45,219 nucleotides of DNA from Herbaspirillum sp. ASV7. GTDB lineage: Bacteria > Pseudomonadota > Gammaproteobacteria > Burkholderiales > Burkholderiaceae_D. Below the pieces are notes generated by a model. It worked only from the letters and a program-made list of their open reading frames with translations, was not told the origin of the DNA and ran no database searches. The translations under genes and the position numbers were made by a program. The DNA is taken from the NCBI RefSeq assembly GCF_016429215.1, contig NZ_JAELUH010000041.1, positions 1 to 45,219 on the forward strand, read 5' to 3'. Positions 17,450-25,763 of the stretch are shown here, one piece after another; positions within the stretch are counted from its first letter, which is position 1; the number at the start of each line of letters is the position of its first letter.

Positions 17450-17793
17450 GGCGCGTCAAGTTCGAGCGTGGCGACATCGTGGTCGTCAACCTGGAGCCGA
17501 CACAGGGTCACGATCAGCGCGGCGAGCATCGGCCCGCGCTGATCCTGTCGACGTCGGTGTTCAATGTGATGGGCACGGTGTTGGTGGCGCCCATCACGCA
17601 GGGAGGTGACTTTGCCCGGCACGCCGGTTTCGCCGTCAACCTGAGTGGTGCCGGCACCCGCACGCAAGGGGCGGCGCTGGTCAACCAGATCCGCATGATG
17701 GACCTGGAAGCCAGGGGTGCGCGCAAGATCGAGAAGGCCCCCGAGGTCGTGGTCGATGATGCCCTGGCACGCCTGCAGGCCATCCTCGACTAG
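17443..17793 (+). CDS. mazF: MazF/ChpB-type toxin (mRNA interferase)
   Basis: 116 residues from the ATG at 17443, inside the antitoxin gene. PemK/MazF fold markers: F-E-R-G-D-I-V-V-V-N-L-E-P-T-Q-G-H-D-Q-R-G, H-R-P-A-L-I-L-S and V-A-P-I-T-Q-G. The last is nearer to ChpB than to E. coli MazF. The Arg in the first motif and the Thr in the second strand are the usual catalytic residues. The toxin is a ribosome-independent endoribonuclease cutting at short sequences. It converges with the rhodanese gene, with a 4-nt overlap of the two stops. It appears intact. Confidence 0.92.
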   Translation: MVRRVKFERGDIVVVNLEPTQGHDQRGEHRPALILSTSVFNVMGTVLVAPITQGGDFARHAGFAVNLSGAGTRTQGAALVNQIRMMDLEARGARKIEKAPEVVVDDALARLQAILD

Positions 17794-19370
17794 GCCGGCA
17801 AGCGATCCAGCCGGAAGGCCTCCAGCTCCCCTTCGCGGCATTGCGCGATCAATGCCGTCTCCCAGGCCAGGTACTGGCGTGCCGCTTCGGCATTGCCTTC
17901 ATGGCGGTCATGCACGAAGAAGAGGTAGTCGATGCGCTGCTGCGGCGATAGTGCCGCAGCATCCACGGCCGTGGGCCAGTTGGCCTGGCGCAGCGGTTCC
18001 AGTCCGGCGATCCAGGCCAGTTCGCTGACACCGGCCTCGCGCAGGTCCTGCGCGGCCAGCGCGGCGATGGCTTCGCTGTCGGCAATCAGGTAGACCGTGT
18101 GCGGCGTGGTCTCCTGCGAGCGGAGCCATTGCGCCAGTTGTGCTCGCACCAGCCATTGGCTGGTCAGGGCATGTTCCTTCAGATAGGCGGCGCTGCTGCG
18201 CAGGTCGAGCAGGCGGGCCGACCCCTGCTTGACCTGCTGCGTGGCCTGCCTGGCGTCGGCGCGGGGCAGCGTCCATCCCGCCGCCGGCACCGAGGGCAGG
18301 CGCAGCGGTGTGGCGATACCCTGTGCCAGCACGGCCACCTCGAAGCCCAGCTGATACAGCCAGCTGGCCACTACCGGGGCGCGGACCTGCTCATCGTCCA
18401 GCAGGATCAGGCGGCTGTTGCGCACCCCCACGTACTGGTCGGTGGCCTGGATCAACTGGCCGCCCGGGGCGTGCGCAGCGCCGGGCAGGGTGCGAGCTCG
18501 GTACTCGGCCTCGCTGCGGATATCCAGCACGAAGGTGGTGCGGGTGCTGTCATCGACCCAGGCCTGGGCCTGTGCGGCATCCAGGCGGGCGATGCCGAAG
18601 TGGCGGCGCAAGCGTTCGGCGGCGCCGCGTGCGGCCGTCAGGTCTTCCGGGACCTGGTCTGGATAGCGCGCCTGGCTGCCGTGCTCCAGCTGCAGGCCGG
18701 CCAGGTACCAGCCCTGGGTGCCGTTTTCCAGCGCCAGCACCGGATTGGCCAGTTGCAGGTTGCGCAGGGTCTGCGCGCCCAGGATGCTGCGCGTGCGGCC
18801 GGCGCAGTTGACCACCACCGGCACATCGGCATCGGGCACCAGCGCGGCGATGCGATAGGCCAGTTCGCCATTGGGGCAGGCCACCGAGCCGGGGATGGTC
18901 ATCTTGTGGTGTTCTTCCAGCGTGCGGCCATCGAGCAGCACGAAAGGCTTGCCTTCTCTGCGCCATTGTTCCAGTTCCAGCGCGCTGATGTGGGGCGTGT
19001 GATAGGCATGCTCGACCAGCTCACCAAAGGTCTTGGAGGGCAGGTTGACGCCCTTGAAGAGCGTATGGCCAGCCACCGCCCAGCCCGGCACGCCGCCGTC
19101 CAGCACCAATACCTGGCGGTAGCCCAGGGCTTCCAGGCGGGCGGCTGCGCGGATGGCGACGCCGTCGTTGTCGTCTACCAGCACCACACGGACTTCCTTG
19201 CGCGGGGCCAGGCGGGGCGCGTCCAGTTCCAGTCGGCTATAGGGCAGCGGGGTGGCGAAGAACAGGTGTCCTTCACCGAATTGACCGGCTTCGCGGACAT
19301 CGAAGAGCGCCAGTTCGGCGCGTTCATCCAGCCAGTGTTTCAGGGTCGTCGAAGAGATGAGATCAGCCAT
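17790..19370 (-). CDS. Four-domain rhodanese-like sulfurtransferase
   Basis: 526 residues made of four rhodanese repeats (about 1-105, 125-230, 265-365, 380-480). Each repeat begins with a D-V-R / D-G-R / D-I-R / D-L-R strand. Only the second keeps the catalytic loop, N-C-A-G-R-T-R-S with C189; at the matching places the others read V-D-D-N-D-G, L-D-D-E-Q-V and I-A-D-S-E-A. A persulfide would therefore form at one site, the rest being scaffold or binding modules. It is the last gene of the sulfur amino acid operon, where it could take the sulfane sulfur produced by the beta-lyase from disulfides. The first gene upstream ends 15 bp before it. Substrate and acceptor are unknown. Confidence 0.92.
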   Translation of the reverse strand: MADLISSTTLKHWLDERAELALFDVREAGQFGEGHLFFATPLPYSRLELDAPRLAPRKEVRVVLVDDNDGVAIRAAARLEALGYRQVLVLDGGVPGWAVAGHTLFKGVNLPSKTFGELVEHAYHTPHISALELEQWRREGKPFVLLDGRTLEEHHKMTIPGSVACPNGELAYRIAALVPDADVPVVVNCAGRTRSILGAQTLRNLQLANPVLALENGTQGWYLAGLQLEHGSQARYPDQVPEDLTAARGAAERLRRHFGIARLDAAQAQAWVDDSTRTTFVLDIRSEAEYRARTLPGAAHAPGGQLIQATDQYVGVRNSRLILLDDEQVRAPVVASWLYQLGFEVAVLAQGIATPLRLPSVPAAGWTLPRADARQATQQVKQGSARLLDLRSSAAYLKEHALTSQWLVRAQLAQWLRSQETTPHTVYLIADSEAIAALAAQDLREAGVSELAWIAGLEPLRQANWPTAVDAAALSPQQRIDYLFFVHDRHEGNAEAARQYLAWETALIAQCREGELEAFRLDRLPA

Positions 19371-19385
19371 GATGTCGGTAGCACT

Positions 19386-20567
19386 TCAGTGGGAAAGGGC
19401 CGCCTGGAAGGCGCGCGAGAGATCGTCGATCAGGTCGTTGGGGTTTTCCAGGCCGACATGCAGGCGCACCACCGGCTGGCTACCCTGATAGTAGCTGTGC
19501 TCGGCCAGGCGCGCCGGCGCAGCCAGCTGCACCAGGCTTTCGTAACCACCCCAGGAGGCGCCGATGGCAAACAGTTCCAGCGTATCGATGAAGCGGCGCG
19601 CCTGCTCGCCGTCGGCCTGGCGGAAGGCAAACGACAGCAGGCCATTGGCGCCGCTGAAGTCGCGCTTCCACAGGGCATGGCCGGGGTCCGAGGGCAGCGC
19701 CGGGTAGAACACGCGTTCCACTTGCGGATGCGATTCCAGGTACTGCGCCACCTGCAGCGCATTGACCTGGTGCTGTGCCAGCCGCACCGGCAGGGTGCGG
19801 ATGCCGCGCAGGGACAGGTAGGCATCATCCGGGCTGACCGCCAGTCCCAGGCTGTCGCTGGCCTCGCGCAGGCGCTGCGCCAGTGCATCATCATTGACCA
19901 CCACGGCGCCCTGCATGACATCTGAATGGCCGGAGATGTACTTGGTCGCCGCCAGGATAGACACCTGTGCCCCCAGTTGCAGCGGGCGATACAGGTAACC
20001 CGAGGCCCAGGTATTGTCGGTGGCCACGATCACGCCGCGGCGTTGCGCCAGGGCCGACAGTACCGGCAGATCGGGGATTTCATAGAGCAGCGAGCTGGGC
20101 GCCTCCAGGTAGAGCAGGCGCGTCTCTGGCCGGATCAGGCTGGCGACGTCGTCGCGCGAGGGCGAGAAATAGCTCAGTTCGATGCCAAAGCGCTTGAGCA
20201 GGCTATGGTCCACCCGCCGCAGCGGCGAGTAGACGCTGTCCTGCACCAGGGCATGCTCGCCCGGCGAGAGCAGGGCCAGCAGCGTGAGCGTGATGGCACC
20301 CAGGCCCGAGGGCGCCAGGAAGCAATGGCGCCCGCCTTCCAGGGTGGCGATGGCGCTCTCCAGCGCACGGTGGGTGTCCAGGCCATGGCGGCCATAGGCG
20401 GCCACGTTCTCGCCGGCGCCGCGGCGCTGGTGGATGTCGTCGTACTCGGCCGTGCTGGCGTAGCGCAGGGTGCTGGTGCGCACCACCGGCACATTGACCG
20501 GGCCGGTACCGGCGGCCAGCGGCGGCGTGCCGGCGTGGATCAGTTCAGTATGCAGGTGGCGGCTCAT
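19386..20567 (-). CDS. metC: Cystathionine beta-lyase-like PLP enzyme
   Basis: 393 residues, Cys/Met metabolism fold type I. The PLP lysine is K209 in A-A-T-K-Y-I-S-G-H-S-D; other markers are the APSGLGA phosphate loop, Y-L-E-A-P-S-S-L and the tail motif VVRLHVGLENPNDLIDDL. The S-D-V-M-Q-G after the lysine and the A-S-W-G-G-Y-E-S-L block are closest to MetC-type beta-lyases rather than gamma-synthases. It would split cystathionine, cystine, lanthionine or S-alkylcysteine into a thiol (or persulfide), pyruvate and ammonia. ATG overlaps the preceding stop (ATGA). Context with a polar amino acid transporter, a thiol dioxygenase-like cupin and a rhodanese points to catabolism for sulfur supply, not methionine synthesis. 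Confidence 0.9.
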   Translation of the reverse strand: MSRHLHTELIHAGTPPLAAGTGPVNVPVVRTSTLRYASTAEYDDIHQRRGAGENVAAYGRHGLDTHRALESAIATLEGGRHCFLAPSGLGAITLTLLALLSPGEHALVQDSVYSPLRRVDHSLLKRFGIELSYFSPSRDDVASLIRPETRLLYLEAPSSLLYEIPDLPVLSALAQRRGVIVATDNTWASGYLYRPLQLGAQVSILAATKYISGHSDVMQGAVVVNDDALAQRLREASDSLGLAVSPDDAYLSLRGIRTLPVRLAQHQVNALQVAQYLESHPQVERVFYPALPSDPGHALWKRDFSGANGLLSFAFRQADGEQARRFIDTLELFAIGASWGGYESLVQLAAPARLAEHSYYQGSQPVVRLHVGLENPNDLIDDLSRAFQAALSH

Positions 20568-21190
20568 GCGGCTTTCTCCGCACGGTTGAAGAAGTTCTGG
20601 TTGTAGTTGAGGATACGCCCGGTCTGCGGGTCGATGCCGATGCGGCCAGTCAGGGTATCCAGCGGGCGGCCATAGAGGTGGAAGTGCAGGGTCGGCGCAT
20701 CGCCTTGCACGTGGATGCTGTGCAGGTCGTCCGGCAGGAAGCTGATTGGTGTACCGGGCTGCACCACCAGCTCACGGGCCAGGCGGATGCGCGCCTGTTC
20801 AGGGTCGGAGCGATCATCCTCGCGCTCATAGAGGCGGTTGAGTTCCTGGCCGCTGACGGCGACGATCACCGCCCAGGTGTCATGGTTATGCGGGAAGGTG
20901 GTCTTGCCGGGGATGATGGAATTCAGATACAGGGCGATGTCGTCCTTGTCGGTGTCGGCACCTTCGTGGTTGAGGTAGTAGCGGGTCGAGGTAGCGCCGC
21001 TGTCGGCCTGTGGCGGTGGGAAATCGGCGAAGCTGAACAGGTCGCGGCGCTCGGCCAGCTCCTGCAAGACTTCGGTGATGGCCTGCAGCGCGGCGCGGCT
21101 GATGCCCTCTTGGCCCTGTTGCTGTTCGATCTGGCGGATGCGGGCCAGGATGGATGCCACGGCGGTGGCGCGTTCTTGGGCGATGCTCAT
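20564..21190 (-). CDS. Cysteine dioxygenase-like cupin
   Basis: 208 residues with a single cupin of the thiol dioxygenase type. The iron ligands are seen in P-H-N-H-D-T-W (first two His) and the D-L-H-S-I-H-V segment (third), with H-L-Y-G at the end of the barrel. It resembles bacterial CDO or 3-mercaptopropionate dioxygenase relatives, which oxidise a thiol to a sulfinate with O2. The N-terminal helical region (about 1-60) is usual in the family. Located between the transporter ATPase and the beta-lyase (4-nt overlap with the latter), so it probably acts on the same imported thiol. The exact substrate is not readable from sequence. Confidence 0.85.
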   Translation of the reverse strand: MSIAQERATAVASILARIRQIEQQQGQEGISRAALQAITEVLQELAERRDLFSFADFPPPQADSGATSTRYYLNHEGADTDKDDIALYLNSIIPGKTTFPHNHDTWAVIVAVSGQELNRLYEREDDRSDPEQARIRLARELVVQPGTPISFLPDDLHSIHVQGDAPTLHFHLYGRPLDTLTGRIGIDPQTGRILNYNQNFFNRAEKAA

Positions 21191-21228
21191 GAGGGTGTCC
21201 TCTCTGTGATCTGGTTCTGTGGGGGCGG

Positions 21229-22062
21229 CTAGACCGAGAAGCTCAGCCGCTTGAAGTCGATGGGCGCGAAGCTGTTGCGTGCAGTCGCGCGTTCGCCATT
21301 GAGCGCGCGGTTGAGGAAGGCACGGGTGCGCTCGTTGTCCGGCTCGGTAAAGATGTGATGGGCCGGGCCATGCTCGACGACCCGGCCGCTTTCGATGAAA
21401 TAGACCTGGTCGCTGACTTCCTCGGCAAAGCGCATTTCATGGGTGACCAGCACGCAGGTCATGCCGTCCTGCACCAGTTCGCGGATCACGGTGAGGACCT
21501 CGCCCACCATCTCCGGGTCCAGCGCCGAGGTCACTTCATCGAAGAGGATCAGTTCCGGCTGCATGGCCAGCGCGCGGGCAATGGCCACGCGCTGCTGCTG
21601 GCCGCCGGAGAGCTCACCCGGATAGGCATCGGCCTTGCCGGCCAGGCGCACCCGCTCCAGCAGCGCGAGCGCACGGCTGCGCGCGCTGGCGCGGTCCAGC
21701 CCGAGGATGCGGATCGGCGCCATCACCAGGTTCTCCAGCACCGTCAGGTGCGGGAACAGGTTGTATTGCTGGAACACGAAGCCCACCCGCTGGCGCAATT
21801 GCGCCAGTTGCGCCTCGGACTTGAGGGCAGGGATGTCCACGCCGTCGAGCACGATCTGGCCCGCCTGCGGACGCAGCAGGCCGGTCACGCAGCGCAAGAT
21901 GGTGGACTTGCCGGAGCCGGAGGGACCGATGATGGAGACCGCCTGCCCGCGTTGCACCTCCAGGTCGATGCCGCGCAGGATGGCGTTGCCGCCCAGCGTG
22001 AGCTGCACATCGCGCAGGCTGACCAGGGGCTGGGCGCTCGTTGGGGAGTCAATGGAAGGCAT
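21229..22062 (-). CDS. Polar amino acid ABC transporter ATPase (GlnQ/TcyN-like)
   Basis: 277 residues. Walker A G-P-S-G-S-G-K-S-T, Q loop F-V-F-Q-Q-Y-N-L-F-P-H, signature L-S-G-G-Q-Q-Q-R, Walker B L-I-L-F-D-E-V-T-S-A-L-D-P, H loop T-H-E-M-R-F-A. The last pattern with T-S-A-L-D-P-E is diagnostic of the polar amino acid subfamily. The C-terminus carries a short extension of about 25 residues. Start overlaps the permease stop by 14 nt. Serves the two permeases and binding protein just upstream. Confidence 0.95.
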   Translation of the reverse strand: MPSIDSPTSAQPLVSLRDVQLTLGGNAILRGIDLEVQRGQAVSIIGPSGSGKSTILRCVTGLLRPQAGQIVLDGVDIPALKSEAQLAQLRQRVGFVFQQYNLFPHLTVLENLVMAPIRILGLDRASARSRALALLERVRLAGKADAYPGELSGGQQQRVAIARALAMQPELILFDEVTSALDPEMVGEVLTVIRELVQDGMTCVLVTHEMRFAEEVSDQVYFIESGRVVEHGPAHHIFTEPDNERTRAFLNRALNGERATARNSFAPIDFKRLSFSV

Positions 22063-22873
22063 GTTTCTTTTCCAGGTATTGCGTCAAACGCGAAATCGGA
22101 TAGCAGTAGAGGAAGAACAGCAGCAGCGTCAGGAAGTACACGGCCACCGTGAAATCGACCCGGTTGACCGTGCTGCTGGCGATCTGTGCGGTGTCCAGCA
22201 GGTCCTTCACCCCCACCAGCGAAGCCAGGGCGGTGCCCATGGTGATGGTGGCGTACAGGTTCATCCAGGGCGGCAGCATGCGGCGCAGGCACTGTGGCAG
22301 GATCACCCAGCGATAGGCCTGCGAACGACGCAACCCCAGCAGGGCGGCAGCCTCCCACTGTGCCGAGGGGATCGAGCCGATGGCGCCACGGAAGATCTCG
22401 GCCACATTGGCACTGGCCGGCAGGGCCAGGCCGAGTGTGACCTTGATCCAGTCCGGGAAGGCCACATAGTGGCTGCCCAGGTGCAGTTCGAAGGGGAAGA
22501 CGTAGGTGCTGAAATAGATCAGGATCAGCATCGGCGCATTGCGAAACACCTGCACATACCAGCGCGCAAGGCGCGCCACCGGGGCCAGTGGCGAGAGCTG
22601 CAGCGCCCCCACGAACAGGCCCGCCACCGTACCGATGGCAATGGCCAGCACGCTGATCTGGATGTTGGCGAGCATGCCCCACAGCAGCGCCGGCAACCAG
22701 CGTTGCAGGTGGGCGGCCAGCGGCCAGCCCTGCCAGGCCGGGATCAGCCACAGCACCAGCACCGCCAGCAATGCCGCCAGCGCCACGGCGCCGAGCGCTG
22801 GCAGGGTGATGCTGCGCAGGGTGCGCCCGCTCGCCAGGGCGATCGGGGCCGTCAGTTCACTGTTATCGGCCAT
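22049..22873 (-). CDS. Polar amino acid ABC transporter permease (HisM-like)
   Basis: 274 residues with about five membrane helices. The EAA loop is in S-A-Q-W-E-A-A-A-L-L-G-L-R-R-S-Q-A-Y-R-W-V-I-L-P-Q, the HisMQ family hallmark, and N-V-A-E-I-F-R-G-A-I precedes it. Overlaps the second permease by 11 nt and the ATPase by 14 nt, so all are translated as a coupled set. The long hydrophilic N-terminus is unusual but of no known consequence. Confidence 0.94.
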   Translation of the reverse strand: MADNSELTAPIALASGRTLRSITLPALGAVALAALLAVLVLWLIPAWQGWPLAAHLQRWLPALLWGMLANIQISVLAIAIGTVAGLFVGALQLSPLAPVARLARWYVQVFRNAPMLILIYFSTYVFPFELHLGSHYVAFPDWIKVTLGLALPASANVAEIFRGAIGSIPSAQWEAAALLGLRRSQAYRWVILPQCLRRMLPPWMNLYATITMGTALASLVGVKDLLDTAQIASSTVNRVDFTVAVYFLTLLLFFLYCYPISRLTQYLEKKHAFH

Positions 22874-23609
22874 AGCCAGGCATCCTCCAGTGTTGTTCCA
22901 GCACGCGTCCGGCCTGGTTGACCAACCAGGTCAGTACACCGAAGAAGACCAGCATCAGCAGCATCAGCTCCAGTACGTTGTCGCGTTGGCTCCAGATCAT
23001 GATGGATTGATAGGTCACATCGCCCACCGCGATGGCCGAGGCCACCGTGGTCATCTTGACCAGGTCCACCAGGTTGTTGACCAGGCTGGGCAAGGCAAAG
23101 CGCAGCGCCAGCGGAAACTGCACCAGCCACAGCCGCCGCGTGGGCGAAAAGCCCAGCGAGGCCGCCGCCTCCAGCATCACCGGCGGCACCGCCTGCAGGC
23201 CGGCGCGCAGCGACTCGGCATGGAAGGCCGCCTTGTGCAGCGAGATCACGATCACCACCCAGATGAAGGGCGTGAGCGGATTGCCGCCGGAGAGCTTCAG
23301 GGCTTCGGTCAGCAGCATGTTGAGTACCAGGAAGGCGCAATAAAGCTGGACCAGCGTGGGCGTGTTGCGGGTCAGCTCGACGAAGCCGCGCGCCAGCCAG
23401 GCCAGCGCGCGCTGGCGCGACACCAGCATGGCCGCCATCAACAGGCCGGCCACCAGGCTGCAGACGATGGCCGCCAGCGCCAGTTCGATGGTCACCACCA
23501 ACCCTTGCAGGAAGGAGCTGCGCTCGCTGGCCGCGAGCAGGAAATCATAGTTGAGGCCGGCCAGCTTGATGGCCGCCACGGCGGCCTCAGGCCACTGCGA
23601 GATCGTCAT
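22863..23609 (-). CDS. Polar amino acid ABC transporter permease (HisQ-like)
   Basis: 248 residues, same family as its neighbour but clearly a different subunit. The EAA region reads P-V-M-L-E-A-A-A-S-L-G-F-S-P-T-R-R-L-W-L-V-Q-F-P, with A-F-H-A-E-S-L-R-A-G-L in front. It lies 9 bp after the binding-protein gene. The two permeases probably form a heterodimer. Confidence 0.94.
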   Translation of the reverse strand: MTISQWPEAAVAAIKLAGLNYDFLLAASERSSFLQGLVVTIELALAAIVCSLVAGLLMAAMLVSRQRALAWLARGFVELTRNTPTLVQLYCAFLVLNMLLTEALKLSGGNPLTPFIWVVIVISLHKAAFHAESLRAGLQAVPPVMLEAAASLGFSPTRRLWLVQFPLALRFALPSLVNNLVDLVKMTTVASAIAVGDVTYQSIMIWSQRDNVLELMLLMLVFFGVLTWLVNQAGRVLEQHWRMPGYGR

Positions 23610-23618
23610 GCCGGTCGC

Positions 23619-24473
23619 TCAGGCGCTCTTGAACTTGTTGTGCAGCTCGGGCAGGGCCGGCGAGGGCGGGGTGATGCCCAGCTTCTTCTCTGTTGCGATC
23701 AGCCAGCCGCTCTTGTGCCAGCCTTGCACGATCTTGTCGATGGCAGCAGCGGTATCCTGCTCGCCCTTGCGGGTCCATACCACCGAGTTGCCGGGGATCA
23801 GCTCCGGCGCGATGGTGCGGTAGTTCTTCCATTCCGGATTGGTGGCTACCAGCGGATTGAGCAGGGTGGCGTCATGCACGGCCGCCACGCAATTGCCTCC
23901 GCGCAGCGCCAGCAGCGACTCCGAGGAGCCCTTGAAGCCCTTGGGGGTGGCACCGTAGTCGTTGGCCAGCGGCTTGGCGTAGCTGCTGCCCTGGGACAGG
24001 CAGACTTCCTTGCCGCGCAGGTCTTCCCAGCGGCGGATGGGGCTGTCGGCCGGGACGATGGCGATGCCGCCGACGCGATAGAACGGGGTCGGCGCAAAGC
24101 CCAGGATCTCGTTGCGCTCCTGGGTCCATTCCATGCCGGCGATGAGCAGGTCGACCTTGCCCTGCTGCAGCAGCTGCACGCGGTTGGACGGTTGAACCTG
24201 CACGGTCTCCAGCTCCACACCCAACTGGCGGGCAATGTCCTGGGCCAGCTCGACGTTCCAGCCGACCGGCTTCTGGTTGGACGGATCGATGGAGCCGAAG
24301 GGGCCGCCGGAGAGCATCACGCCGATGACGACCTTGTGGCGGCTCTTGATCTTGTCCAGGGTGGCATCGGCGTGTGCGGACGAGGCGGCCAGCAGGATGG
24401 CGGCGCCGGCCACGGCGGTGGCGATGCGGCTCAGGGAGAACGCGGAGAGTGCGGAGAAGATAGGCTTGCTCAT
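23619..24473 (-). CDS. Polar amino acid ABC substrate-binding protein (possible cystine/thioether ligand)
   Basis: 284 residues. Signal peptide to about residue 36 (SSAHA-D), then a family-3 solute-binding fold: K-V-V-I-G-V-M-L-S, V-G-W-N-V-E-L-A-Q-D-I-A-R-Q-L-G, D-L-L-I-A-G-M-E-W-T-Q-E-R, and R-G-K-E-V-C-L-S-Q-G-S-S-Y. The usual G-x-D signature in the first lobe is altered and two cysteines (in V-C-L-S-Q and N-C-V-A-A) could form a disulfide. First gene of a seven-gene operon whose enzymes all act on sulfur amino acids, hence the guess that it binds cystine, lanthionine or a similar thioether. No clear ribosome site precedes the ATG. Confidence 0.92.
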   Translation of the reverse strand: MSKPIFSALSAFSLSRIATAVAGAAILLAASSAHADATLDKIKSRHKVVIGVMLSGGPFGSIDPSNQKPVGWNVELAQDIARQLGVELETVQVQPSNRVQLLQQGKVDLLIAGMEWTQERNEILGFAPTPFYRVGGIAIVPADSPIRRWEDLRGKEVCLSQGSSYAKPLANDYGATPKGFKGSSESLLALRGGNCVAAVHDATLLNPLVATNPEWKNYRTIAPELIPGNSVVWTRKGEQDTAAAIDKIVQGWHKSGWLIATEKKLGITPPSPALPELHNKFKSA

Positions 24474-24547
24474 GGAGTGGGTTCATTCTTGTTGCGTGGA
24501 AGTCGCTCACTCTAATGAATGGGGCAAGCTGCGCGGAACGAATAAAA

Positions 24548-24559
24548 ATCGATATCGAT
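24548..24559. promoter_or_regulatory. Palindrome in the divergent promoter region
   Basis: ATCGATATCGAT is a perfect 12-bp palindrome in an AT-rich part of the 172-bp space between the leftward amino acid transporter operon and the rightward oxidase-like gene. It may be an operator for either; the binding protein is unknown. Confidence 0.4.
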
Positions 24560-24645
24560 ATACGCTTTGCGCAGGAGAAGGACGGCGGTCCGATAGCATT
24601 CTTGCCGTTATACTGGCCCTCCCTCTTTTCGTGAAGGAGCACGAC

Positions 24646-25260
24646 GTGAGTCACCGCATCACCACCCTGGAACAGCTCGATGCCATCTACGGCCAGCCCA
24701 CCGAACGTGCCCTGGTCAAGGAAATCGATCATCTCAACGCCGACTACCAAGCCTTCGTGCGTGCCTCGCCTTTCGTGGTGCTGGCCTCGGTCGGCGAGGA
24801 GGGGCTGGATTGCTCGCCCAAGGGCGATCCGGCCGGTTTCGTCCACATCCTCGACGAGCGCACGCTGGCCGTGCCGGACCGTCCCGGCAACAATCGCGTC
24901 GACAACTTGCGCAATATCCTGGCCGATCCGCGTGTGTCGCTGCTGTTCATCATCCCCGGCGTGGGCGAGACCCTGCGCGTGAACGGGCGCGCCACGATTT
25001 CCATCGAACCGGCCCTGCTGGCGCGCTTCGAGATGCGCGGCAAGCTGCCGCGCAGCGTGATCGTGGTGGAGATCGATGCCGCCTACTTCCACTGCTCCAA
25101 GTCCATCGTGCGCTCGGCCTTGTGGTCGGCTCAATCGCAGGTGGAGCGTACCAGCCTGCCCAGCCCGGGCCAGATGCATCACCGCCTCAGCGGCGGTGTC
25201 TTCGACGGTGCCAGCTACGACCAGGAACTGCCACAGCGCACCGAGGCCGGGCTGTACTGA
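24646..25260 (+). CDS. Pyridoxamine 5'-phosphate oxidase-like FMN-binding protein (MSMEG_1061-type)
   Basis: 204 residues starting with GTG at 24646: AAGGAG sits 7 nt upstream, and the frame upstream of this has no better start. The split-barrel flavin fold is visible in F-V-V-L-A-S-V-G-E-E-G-L-D-C-S-P-K-G-D-P-A-G-F-V, the loop L-A-V-P-D-R-P-G-N-N-R-V-D-N-L-R-N-I, then V-S-L-L-F-I-I-P-G and L-R-V-N-G-R-A. This matches the PNPOx/flavin reductase-like group often annotated MSMEG_1061, of unknown physiological substrate. It diverges from the sulfur amino acid operon, so it may share its control. Confidence 0.85.
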   Translation: MSHRITTLEQLDAIYGQPTERALVKEIDHLNADYQAFVRASPFVVLASVGEEGLDCSPKGDPAGFVHILDERTLAVPDRPGNNRVDNLRNILADPRVSLLFIIPGVGETLRVNGRATISIEPALLARFEMRGKLPRSVIVVEIDAAYFHCSKSIVRSALWSAQSQVERTSLPSPGQMHHRLSGGVFDGASYDQELPQRTEAGLY

Positions 25261-25357
25261 AGCCTAGCGGGCCTTGCCTGCCTTGCAACCAGGAAACTCC
25301 CGATGGCGGCAGGCGCCGACAGGGCCTATCTTTTCCCTCATAACGAGGGAGGAGATC

Positions 25358-25657
25358 ATGTGTACCAATGCCATGAGCATTGCCTTGCGCCATGTGAAAA
25401 TCATTGCCCGCCTGGGCGACATGTCGGAGCACGACGAACCGGTGGAGGACCTGGTGCGCGCCACGGTGCGCAACTGCCTGCTGGCCATGCAGGCCACCGG
25501 GACAGAGGCGGCCGACGCCGCCGAGATCTTCGAGCAATTGCTGCAGCACGAACTGGCGACACTGCCGCTGGAAAAGGAAAAATTCCGCCACGTGCTGGAG
25601 GCCGCCCATCTGCACGCCGAATACCTGGTCGTGACCGACCGTAAATCCCTGCATTGA
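25358..25657 (+). CDS. Hypothetical small helical protein
   Basis: 99 residues from the ATG at 25358, preceded by a strong GAGGGAGGAG. The sequence is mostly helical and acidic, with one hydrophobic N-terminal segment of charged character (ALRHVKIIARLG) but no signal peptide or membrane span. Two cysteines lie at C2 and in R-N-C-L-L. I do not recognise a family. It follows the oxidase-like gene by 97 bp on the same strand and converges with the GGDEF/EAL gene. Confidence 0.6.
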   Translation: MCTNAMSIALRHVKIIARLGDMSEHDEPVEDLVRATVRNCLLAMQATGTEAADAAEIFEQLLQHELATLPLEKEKFRHVLEAAHLHAEYLVVTDRKSLH

Positions 25658-25763
25658 ACTGCCCCGATCCGCAGCGAACACAAGGAGTAGATCTCCCAGC
25701 ATCGCCCTTTACCTGCCGGGCGGGCGCTTGCCGGCCACCATCTGGCCCCGGGCCGCGAATGCG

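Noticed and set aside
22539..24515. Long plus-strand open frame (658 codons) across the amino acid transporter
   Set aside because: Antisense to a binding-protein gene and two permeases with clear motifs; composition is a codon-position artefact.
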